DNA of 50,136 nucleotides. It comes from Clostridia bacterium. Lineage in GTDB: Bacteria; Bacillota; Clostridia; TANB77; CAG-508. The translations under genes were made by a program, and so were the position numbers. Shown one piece after another: positions 44,073 through 50,136 of this stretch; positions within the stretch are counted from its first letter, which is position 1, and every line of letters begins with the position of its first letter. Under the pieces are notes generated by a model. The model did not search any database. It saw only the letters and a list, made by a program, of their open reading frames with translations, and was not told where the DNA came from. The stretch is from positions 1-50,136 of the forward strand of contig JAAWDR010000033.1 of the NCBI GenBank assembly GCA_022793875.1, read 5' to 3'.

Positions 44073-45677
44073 ATGTCAACTTGTCTAGGATTATATATTG
44101 AAAGTAATATAATTAAATATGCAAAAGTTTCAAAAGAACGTGAACAAATAAAAGTAGAATCATTTGGTGTAAAATGCTATGAAAATCTAGACCAAACAAT
44201 TAAACAAATCATAGAAGAAACTTATAGTTATAAAGTACCAATTAGTATAAATTTATCTGAAGAAATGTACAACTATTTTCAAGTTTTTGCATTATTAAGT
44301 AAAAAAGATTTACCAAAAGCAATAAAGACTGAATTTGACACATATTGCTCAGATAAAAATTATAATCCAAATGTATTTGAAACAAGATATGCAATTACTC
44401 CTAATGTGCAAGAAAGAGACAAACTAAAAGTAATACATGTTAGTGAAAATAAAATAGAACTTAACAAAAAATTACAAAAGTTTAGTGCATACAGATTACA
44501 AAATATAATTCCAATATCAATGTCTATATCAAATATTGCTAAATTCGATGAAAAGGAAAATAGCTTAATAGTAAATATTGAAGAAAAAACAATAATAACA
44601 AAAATATTAAACCAAAATATATATGATATAAAAACATTAGAAATAGGAAGCCAAAATATACTAGACAAAATAAACATAAAAGAAAATTCTTATCAAAAGG
44701 CTTATAATATATGTAAAGAAACAACAATATATACATCAGAAGGAAAAGAATTATCAGAAAGTGAAACAACATATTTAGAAGATATAATGTTAGTATTATA
44801 TGATATACTAGGACAAGTAAGAAAAATACTAAATGAAAGTGTTGATAAAATAGAAAAAATATATATTACAGGTACAGGAGCATTAATCAACAATATAGAT
44901 TTATATTTTGAAGAATATCTAGAAAATGTAAAATGTGAAATATTAAAACCTAGTTTTATAAAGATATCACCAGAAATAAATATAAAAGATTATATAGAGG
45001 TGAACTCAGCAATTTCATTAGCATTAAGTGGACTGGGAGAAGGTATTACAGGAATGAATTTCAAAAAGAATTCATTTGCTGATAAATTAAAAATAGAAAC
45101 AGGAAGTAAGAAAACAAAAAATGGTAAATTTAAAGGAAACTTATTAACATTTGACTTTAATGTACCATTAGATAGAATTGAGAGAGGACTATTAAGATCA
45201 ATAGCAGGATTTTTAATATTATTTATAGTATATTGTGGATTTGCAAACTTAATAAAACAACAAATAGATGAGAAAAATGAAGAAGTGCAAGCTTCAATAA
45301 GAAATACAAAAGCACAAATATCTTTAATAGGGCAAGATATACAAAAAATTCAATCCAAAACAAATGAATATACAACTAAAATTAGTAATTTAGAAGAAAT
45401 AAATACAAGAATACAAGAAAATAATAGATTGAAAAAAGCAGTACCAAACTTATTAAATAGATTAATGTATATTATGCCAAATACAGTACAGTTAACATCA
45501 ATTCAAAATACTAATTCAACACATGTTGTAATTGAAGCACAATCTACAAAATATGAACAATTAGGATATTTAGCATCTAGCATAAGAACAAAAGAAATAT
45601 TAAAAAATGTTATTGCTACTCCTGGACAAAAATCAAACAATATAATAACAATAAGGATAGAAGGTGATTTACCATGA
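44073..45677 (+). CDS. PilM-PilN fusion, type IV pilus alignment subcomplex
   Basis: A 534-residue protein. Residues 1-335 are an actin-like PilM (CLGLYIESNIIKYAKV start, ENSLIVNIEEKTIITKIL, IYITGTGALINNIDLYFEE). Residues 374-394 form a single membrane helix (SIAGFLILFIVYCGF). It is followed by a coiled coil and a C-terminal ferredoxin-like domain (PNLLNRLMYIMPNTVQLTSI, GYLASSIR), which is the layout of PilN. In most bacteria PilM and PilN are separate proteins that bind each other, so the fusion hard-wires the inner-membrane platform. It overlaps the next gene by four bases. Gene symbol left empty because of the fusion. Confidence 0.8.
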   Translation: MSTCLGLYIESNIIKYAKVSKEREQIKVESFGVKCYENLDQTIKQIIEETYSYKVPISINLSEEMYNYFQVFALLSKKDLPKAIKTEFDTYCSDKNYNPNVFETRYAITPNVQERDKLKVIHVSENKIELNKKLQKFSAYRLQNIIPISMSISNIAKFDEKENSLIVNIEEKTIITKILNQNIYDIKTLEIGSQNILDKINIKENSYQKAYNICKETTIYTSEGKELSESETTYLEDIMLVLYDILGQVRKILNESVDKIEKIYITGTGALINNIDLYFEEYLENVKCEILKPSFIKISPEINIKDYIEVNSAISLALSGLGEGITGMNFKKNSFADKLKIETGSKKTKNGKFKGNLLTFDFNVPLDRIERGLLRSIAGFLILFIVYCGFANLIKQQIDEKNEEVQASIRNTKAQISLIGQDIQKIQSKTNEYTTKISNLEEINTRIQENNRLKKAVPNLLNRLMYIMPNTVQLTSIQNTNSTHVVIEAQSTKYEQLGYLASSIRTKEILKNVIATPGQKSNNIITIRIEGDLP

Positions 45678-46369
45678 AAAAATTATTATTAAGTACAATA
45701 TTTATTTTGATAATTATATTAGCAGGAATAACAGTAGTAAAAGGAATGGAAATTGGTAAATTAAAAATATTAGGAATAACAGAGATAAGGGCAGAAAATG
45801 ATCAACTAGATGAAACATTAAAGGATGCTACTAAATTAGCAAGTACAGACTATCAAAAAAATATGAATGATTTAAATGGAGAAGTAAAAAAATTAGAAGC
45901 AGAAAAAACAAGATATGAAGAAATGGTAAGTATAAGCACAGAAAGTGAAATTCAAGCAGCAAACCAATCATATAATTATACAATTGATATGTTATATACA
46001 AGAATAGGAAATCATGCAAAAGCAGAAGGTATAACAAATTTAACAATAGCACTACAAAAGAGTGCTTCAGGAGTTCAAAATGTTTATGATATAAACTTTA
46101 CAGCAGTAGCAACTTATGTAGAAATAGAAGAATTTATAACAGATATAGAAGATGATTCAAAATTAGGATTCAAAATAGAGAATTTTAAAATGTCTCCATC
46201 TTCACAAACAGGAAGTTTAGTACAAGCTACATTCACATGTAGAAACATAACAGTTACAGGAATATCAGAAGGAACAAGTGGAAATATGCAAATGAACACA
46301 AATGAAAATACAGACACAAATTTGAATACAAATACGAATTCAACTAGACAAACAAACACTGTTGAATAA
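45674..46369 (+). CDS. PilO-like pilus alignment protein
   Basis: A 231-residue protein with one N-terminal membrane helix (LLLSTIFILIIILAGITVV), a coiled coil (about 40-85) and a ferredoxin-like fold (about 90-200: ITNLTIALQKSASGVQNVYDINFTAV in pieces, then YVEIEEFITDIEDD and VQATFTCRNITVTG). This is the layout of PilO, the partner of PilN. The C-terminus is an Asn/Thr-rich tail (TNENTDTNLNTNTNS), probably disordered. It starts inside the end of the PilM-PilN gene (ATGA overlap), so the pair is translationally coupled. Confidence 0.8.
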   Translation: MKKLLLSTIFILIIILAGITVVKGMEIGKLKILGITEIRAENDQLDETLKDATKLASTDYQKNMNDLNGEVKKLEAEKTRYEEMVSISTESEIQAANQSYNYTIDMLYTRIGNHAKAEGITNLTIALQKSASGVQNVYDINFTAVATYVEIEEFITDIEDDSKLGFKIENFKMSPSSQTGSLVQATFTCRNITVTGISEGTSGNMQMNTNENTDTNLNTNTNSTRQTNTVE

Positions 46370-46400
46370 AACATAATAGATTAGTGAAAGGTGAAAAATT

Positions 46401-46805
46401 ATGGCTAAAAATATTATAAAAGAAATTATTATAGTTTTGTTATTAGCAATAGTAATTATATTGATTTTAGGAGTAATACTTTATGAATATATTCCAGCAA
46501 ACAAGATAGTACCAGAAAAAGTTTCATATACTACTCCTGGAAGTGTGCAAGAAGAATTAAAGAATGACGAAGAAATAAAAGAAGATGAAATTGTAATAAC
46601 TTATCAAATAGATTCAACAGATTTAAGAAATTATCAAAAAATAAATGAATATATTCCAGGAAAAAAGAATCCATTTGAAGCAGTTTCAGAAAATACAGAA
46701 GGAAATAATAATACATCATCAGGCAATAGTTCAACATCATCAGGGAATAATACAAGTGGAAATAATTCAAATTCAGGATATCTTCCTAACCATGGAACAA
46801 AATAG
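46401..46805 (+). CDS. PilP-like single-pass membrane protein
   Basis: A 134-residue protein with one membrane helix (about 8-30), an acidic linker, a short block YIPGKKNPFEAVSE that resembles the Gly-Arg-x-Asp-Pro-Phe motif of PilP, and a Ser/Asn/Gly-rich tail (SSGNSSTSSGNNTSGNNSN). Being next after PilO and ahead of the pilin fits the PilM-N-O-P order. There is no outer membrane secretin partner in a Firmicute, which may explain the loss of the beta domain of PilP. The name rests mainly on position. Confidence 0.6.
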   Translation: MAKNIIKEIIIVLLLAIVIILILGVILYEYIPANKIVPEKVSYTTPGSVQEELKNDEEIKEDEIVITYQIDSTDLRNYQKINEYIPGKKNPFEAVSENTEGNNNTSSGNSSTSSGNNTSGNNSNSGYLPNHGTK

Positions 46806-46886
46806 AATTAGTTATTAACATTATATTTATTTTTATAAATATAGTATATATATATTATATCTAAAGAAAAAGGAGGTAAATTTATA

Positions 46887-47096
46887 ATGAAATCACAAAA
46901 AGGTATTACTTTAGTTGCATTAGTTATAACAATAATTATATTATTAATATTAGCTGGTATATCTATAGCATCTTTAACAGGAAGTGGAATGTTCCAAAAA
47001 GCACAAAAAGCTGTAAATGACTATGGAAATGCATCAAATGCAGAAAACTCAACATTACAAGAATATGAAAATTGGTTTAACAATTATTCAAAATAA
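46887..47096 (+). CDS. Small type IV pilin-like protein
   Basis: A 69-residue prepilin with a six-residue leader (MKSQKG) and the processed start ITLVALVITIIILLILAGIS, a class III hydrophobic helix, then a short helical tail (QKAQKAVNDYGNASNAENS). The +5 residue is Ala, not the Glu of classical type IV pilins. At 63 mature residues it is very small and lacks a globular head. AAAGGAGG precedes the start. It may be the major subunit of the pilus or a pseudopilin; abundance cannot be judged. Confidence 0.85.
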   Translation: MKSQKGITLVALVITIIILLILAGISIASLTGSGMFQKAQKAVNDYGNASNAENSTLQEYENWFNNYSK

Positions 47097-47110
47097 GTTT
47101 AATTATATAT

Positions 47111-47150
47111 ACAAAAGGCATATGCATAATAAGTGTATATGCCTTTTGCA
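47111..47150 (+). terminator. Hairpin after the pilin gene
   Basis: CAAAAGGCATAT pairs perfectly with ATATGCCTTTTG. A-rich rather than T-rich sequence follows, so it may act as a 3' stabiliser that raises pilin mRNA, or as a weak terminator. Confidence 0.5.
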
Positions 47151-47177
47151 AAAAAATAAGTAAAAAAGGAAAAACAA

Positions 47178-47984
47178 ATGGATATATTTTTTTATATAAT
47201 AATATTTTCTATGGGAATAACTTTTGGAAGTTTTTTTACATTAGCAGTATATAGAATACCAAAAGGAGAAGATATAACACATACACATTCATATTGTCCC
47301 AAATGTAATCATAAACTTGGAATTTTAGACCTAATACCGGTATTTAGTTACATACTTCTAGGTGGAAAATGTAGATATTGCAAAGAAAAAATAAGACCAA
47401 GATATTTAATATTAGAAACTATTTCAGGATTATTTTTTGTAGTAGTAGCATATCTAATGAAATTAAGTATTTACAATTTAAACTTATTAAATATAATAGA
47501 ATATTCATTTATGATATTATACTTTACATTTATAATAATAACATCAGGAATAGATAAAGAACATAAAATGATTAATAAACCACTATTAGTATATGGAATA
47601 ATAATTTCAATTATGTATATAGTATATCTATACATAATAGAAAAAACTAGTATATATAGATATGTTATATATTTAGTATTATTTGTTTTAATTTTAATAA
47701 TAGATTCGATTACTTTAAAAAAACATGCTAAAAATAATTATAATTATTCATGTTTAATATTTTTGATAATAATGTCAATATTTACAGGAGAATATATAAC
47801 AATAATAAGTATAATTATGACAGTATTAGTTATTTTAATTGATATAATTATTAAAAGACTAAAACAATCAGAAAATATAGTAAATGATAAAAAATATGAT
47901 GAAAAAATTAGCATAACATTTTATTTATCAGTATTTAATGTTATTTGTTTTATAATTTTATTAGCTGTAATGAGAAGCCTATAA
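47178..47984 (+). CDS. Prepilin peptidase (A24 family), GxGD not evident
   Basis: A 268-residue polytopic membrane protein that should cleave and methylate prepilins. The N-terminal domain is typical: GSFFTLAVYRIPKGEDI, then two zinc-binding CxxC pairs (CPKCNHKLG and CRYCKEKIRPRY) and LETISG. The first catalytic Asp is visible in ITSGIDKEHKMI. The second Asp, normally in a GxGDxK motif, cannot be found. The nearest candidate is IIDSITLKKHAK, which has Asp and Lys but no glycines. It lies between the pilin-like genes, as expected for PilD. Confidence 0.85.
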   Translation: MDIFFYIIIFSMGITFGSFFTLAVYRIPKGEDITHTHSYCPKCNHKLGILDLIPVFSYILLGGKCRYCKEKIRPRYLILETISGLFFVVVAYLMKLSIYNLNLLNIIEYSFMILYFTFIIITSGIDKEHKMINKPLLVYGIIISIMYIVYLYIIEKTSIYRYVIYLVLFVLILIIDSITLKKHAKNNYNYSCLIFLIIMSIFTGEYITIISIIMTVLVILIDIIIKRLKQSENIVNDKKYDEKISITFYLSVFNVICFIILLAVMRSL

Positions 47985-48009
47985 CTAATAAAATAAGAAA
48001 GGAATAAAA

Positions 48010-48432
48010 ATGTTTATAAAAAATCAAAAAGGTATAGCTGCAATTGATATTGCAATATCAATAATAGTAATAACAATTTTTATAGCCCTAATAGGAAATT
48101 TAATAGTAAATATAAATTTAAATGCAAAAGATTCAGAAAGAAAAACAATAGCAACTTCATATGCAGTACAAGAAATAGAAAATATAAAAGCTAAAGACTT
48201 TCAAGAATATACAGATAAAGGAATTCAAGAACCATATGTAATAGAAGAAGATATTATGAAAGACAATAATTTTACAGGCTATCATAAGAAGATTACAATT
48301 AAAGACTATGTATTAATAAAACAAGATAATAGTAAAGAACCTAATATTGTAAAAGAGGCAACAGTAGAAATATCTTATAAAATAGGAAAAGAAGAAAAAA
48401 TAATTAGGTTGGCAACTTATATTTCAAAGTAG
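48010..48432 (+). CDS. PilV-like minor pilin / pseudopilin
   Basis: A 140-residue prepilin-like protein. The leader MFIKNQKG is followed by IAAIDIAISIIVITIFIALIG in pieces; the +5 residue is Asp. After the helix comes the block TIATSYAVQEIENIKAKDFQEY, which resembles the PilV/GspI-type pattern of minor pilins (AxxxAxxxxExI), and a beta-rich head (VEISYKIGKEEKIIRLATYIS). AAAGGAA precedes the ATG. Likely a tip or priming component of the pilus. Confidence 0.75.
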   Translation: MFIKNQKGIAAIDIAISIIVITIFIALIGNLIVNINLNAKDSERKTIATSYAVQEIENIKAKDFQEYTDKGIQEPYVIEEDIMKDNNFTGYHKKITIKDYVLIKQDNSKEPNIVKEATVEISYKIGKEEKIIRLATYISK

Positions 48433-48435
48433 TAA

Positions 48436-48936
48436 ATGGTTGGACAAGCCAATTCTTTTCAAACCAGATTAGTACCTAAGGAAGGAATGAGTGTAAGAGT
48501 GAAAAATGAAAAAGGTATAACATTAACATCAGTAATTATTTATATTATTGGTATGGTAATAGTATTAGCAACAATTGCAAATTTGACATCTTTTTTCTAT
48601 AAAAATATAAATATTGAAGATGCTAACTATGATTCAACAACACAATATACAAAGTTTTCTAGCTTGTTTTTATATGAAACTAATAATGAAAATAATTATA
48701 TAATAGATTGCAAAACTACTAATGAAAATAATATAAAATTAAGTTACATTATTTTTTCTAGTGGAAATCAGTATACTTATACAAATCAAAATAATTGTAT
48801 ATACAAAAATAATATTAAGATATGTGAGAATGTAGAAGATTGTGATTTTTCATATACATTTGCAGATTCTAAATATCAAATAAAAGTTAAATTTAAAACT
48901 AATATTATAGATAATGAGACTACTTATACTTTATAA
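48436..48936 (+). CDS. PilW-like minor pilin
   Basis: A 166-residue prepilin-like protein in which KNEKG is followed by ITLTSVIIYIIGMVIVLATI; the +5 residue is Ser. The tyrosine-containing helix and a later pair of Cys (NNCIYKNNIKICENVEDC) are reminiscent of PilW/PilX-type subunits. The first ATG (48436) is three bases past the previous stop and has no ribosome binding site; the AAGGAAGG at 48479-48486 suggests that translation could begin at ATG 48487 or GTG 48499, giving a leader of normal length. The start therefore is uncertain. Confidence 0.65.
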   Translation: MVGQANSFQTRLVPKEGMSVRVKNEKGITLTSVIIYIIGMVIVLATIANLTSFFYKNINIEDANYDSTTQYTKFSSLFLYETNNENNYIIDCKTTNENNIKLSYIIFSSGNQYTYTNQNNCIYKNNIKICENVEDCDFSYTFADSKYQIKVKFKTNIIDNETTYTL

Positions 48937-48959
48937 AATTTTAAATTAAGAATTTAATA

Positions 48960-49100
48960 CAATTGCATATATATTAACACTTTCTATTTAACTTCATATT
49001 TTCCCAATGGAACTGTAATAGTGCTTTCAGCACTTAACAGTTCTCATCGGTGCCCACGTAATATTCGTTTAAATATAAAGTGTTAATATATACACAATTG
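48960..49100. repeat. 141-bp foldback element in the pilus operon
   Basis: The left arm (AATTGCATATATATTAACAC TTTCTATTTA) and the right arm (TAAATATAAAGTGTTAATAT ATACACAATT) pair over about 30 bases with few mismatches. A nested hairpin lies inside, with AACTGT/ACAGTT and AGTGC/GCACT stems. The core also holds the GC-richer ATCGGTGCCCACGT, which is unlike the surrounding DNA. No coding potential. Possibly a MITE-like element or a structured RNA. Confidence 0.75.
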
Positions 49101-49188
49101 AAATATAATATATAATTTAAACTAGTAATTTTTAGTAATTGCAAAAAAAACAACAAAAATAGTAAATAATATAGTATAATATAAAGGA

Positions 49189-49255
49189 ATACAAATAATT
49201 ATTTCACAATTATTTGTATACTGATACTGTAACGAGCAAGCTCTAACAGTATCAG
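49189..49255 (+). promoter_or_regulatory. Double-hairpin leader of pilB
   Basis: ATACAAATAATT pairs with AATTATTTGTAT, then CTGATACTGT with ACAGTATCAG enclosing GAGC/GCTC. A TATAAT at 49175-49180 could be the -10 box of a start just before them, though no good -35 is visible. The ribosome binding site AAAGAAAGGA follows. Without a T-run these are not terminators; a post-transcriptional control element is plausible. Confidence 0.6.
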
Positions 49256-49280
49256 TAACAAAAGAAAGGATGCGTTTATT

Positions 49281-50136
49281 ATGGAAATGAGAAGAAGATT
49301 ACCAATGGGAGTTGAACTAGTAAGAAGAGGTGTTGTAACAGAAAGTGATATAGAAAAAGCACTACAATATCAAAGAGAACATCCAAGTATCAAATTAGGT
49401 GATATATTGCACATTTTAAATGTTTGTGATGGAGAAAAATTAATACAAAATATAGGAGAGATAATAGGAGAAAAAGGTATCTTATTAACAATTAGTTCTG
49501 TAAAAGTTAATATAACAGAATATCTTTCTCTAGAAGTATGCAAAAAAAATAAATGTATACCTTTTGAAGTTAGTGGAAATAAAATAAAAGTTTGTTTTAC
49601 AGATAGAGCAGCAGAAGGAAAAACAGATACAGTAAGGATGCTACTTTTAAACAAAGGTCTTGTTATGGAAAAATACATAACATTTGAAACAGAAATAGAA
49701 AAAATAATATCTAGTATAGAAAATAAAGCATCATCTGATATGTACCAATCTACATCAAATGGAACAATAGTTGAACTAGTTGATAATATTATAAAACAAG
49801 GTATGGAAAAAAGAGCAAGTGATATTCACATAGAACCATTAGCAGAAGAAATAAGAGTAAGATACAGAATAGATGGTGAATTAGTAACAGCAACAAAAAT
49901 ATCAAAAGACAAACAAGCTCAAGTAATAGGAAGATTGAAAGCCATTTCGAATATGCATCAAGAAAAGCAAGAAGCACAAGATGGTAGAATCTTATTATAT
50001 GATGATTATAATATCCGTGTTTCATCACAACCAAATGTATGTGGAGAAAAATTTGTTTTAAGATTACTAAAGAAAAACAACAAAATTAGAGACATATTTG
50101 AATTAGGATATCCTGGAACAGAAGAAGATTTAAAGA
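49281..50136 (+). CDS. Type IV pilus assembly ATPase PilB/GspE, 3' end outside window
   Basis: Cytoplasmic hexameric ATPase that powers pilin polymerisation. The visible 285 residues hold a GspE N-terminal domain (about 1-140: LPMGVELVRRGVVTESDIEKAL, LEVCKKNKCIPFEV) and the beginning of the ATPase region with the ASDIHIEPLAEEIRVRYRIDG motif and DGRILL. The Walker A and Asp boxes would lie beyond the window end. It begins at ATG 49281 after AAAGAAAGGA and a structured leader. It completes a cluster of PilM/N, PilO, pilins and peptidase; PilC and PilT are expected downstream. Confidence 0.93.
   Translation, partial: MEMRRRLPMGVELVRRGVVTESDIEKALQYQREHPSIKLGDILHILNVCDGEKLIQNIGEIIGEKGILLTISSVKVNITEYLSLEVCKKNKCIPFEVSGNKIKVCFTDRAAEGKTDTVRMLLLNKGLVMEKYITFETEIEKIISSIENKASSDMYQSTSNGTIVELVDNIIKQGMEKRASDIHIEPLAEEIRVRYRIDGELVTATKISKDKQAQVIGRLKAISNMHQEKQEAQDGRILLYDDYNIRVSSQPNVCGEKFVLRLLKKNNKIRDIFELGYPGTEEDLK

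Noticed and set aside
49189..49255. Cyclic di-GMP riboswitch before pilB
   Set aside because: Neither the GEMM-I nor the GEMM-II conserved blocks could be recognised; only plain hairpins are visible.
1..50136. CRISPR array
   Set aside because: No series of evenly spaced direct repeats with unique spacers was seen anywhere; the repeats present are dispersed palindromes, and no cas gene is visible.

Overview
The window looks like a chromosomal segment of an uncultured, endospore-forming, very AT-rich Clostridia-type Firmicute. The evidence is: CotJ, SpoVA and SpoIIM sporulation genes, strong AGGAGG-type ribosome binding sites, TTGACA/TATAAT promoters, U-tract hairpin terminators, the ireB-ruvX-DUF1292 cluster and the infC-rpmI-rplT operon. 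Resident genes prefer A-ending codons (AGA, ATA, GTA, ACA) so strongly that the coding strand is A-rich. No species can be named from the sequence alone.

Layout. (1) 1-6970: a short-palindrome repeat, a tiny Cys/Gly-rich reverse gene, pgi, an acyl-ACP thioesterase, pyk, the cotJA-cotJB-cotJC spore-coat operon with unusual Cys-rich extensions, a DUF6512-like membrane protein and an unknown coiled-coil protein. (2) 7045-12557: a secreted glucosaminidase, then a three-gene set: a small membrane protein, a CpaE/TadZ-like protein with two AT-hooks and a degenerate P-loop, and a GAF plus degenerate GGDEF protein. (3) 12587-17032: ireB-ruvX-DUF1292, then a surface-polysaccharide-type cluster (family 2 glycosyltransferase, UDP-galactopyranose mutase, HAD phosphatase). 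(4) 17040-22710: an accessory island with RhuM and DUF1016 remnants, an intact PD-(D/E)xK nuclease, KilA-N and Hanks-kinase trio resembling an anti-phage operon, and a decaying large serine recombinase. (5) 22701-25429: rbgA, mrnC and a GH3 hexosaminidase. (6) 25421-28968: a 477-bp foldback element, then one promoter serving tRNA-Glu(CTC), a yybP-ykoY manganese riboswitch and a P-type ATPase. (7) 29118-38576: glucan phosphorylase, tmcAL, rnhA, an EndoQ-type PHP nuclease, a frameshifted spoIIM and xerD. (8) 38660-40194: the infC leader and infC (apparently with an AUA start), rpmI, rplT. (9) 40193-42421, reverse strand: dodecin-spoVAC-spoVAD-spoVAE. (10) 42508-50136: rsmB and a type IV pilus operon with a PilM-PilN fusion, PilO, a PilP-like protein, three pilin-like proteins, a prepilin peptidase lacking a visible GxGD, and a pilB running off the window behind a structured leader.

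How the genes work together. Pgi, Pyk and glucan phosphorylase serve glycogen use and glycolysis. CotJ, SpoIIM and SpoVA serve spore coat formation, engulfment and dipicolinate uptake. The most novel-looking pieces are the tRNA-riboswitch-ATPase transcript, the nuclease/KilA-N/kinase trio, the AT-hook CpaE-like protein paired with a degenerate GGDEF protein, the two foldback elements, and the Clostridia-type pilus operon whose prepilins all lack Glu at +5.
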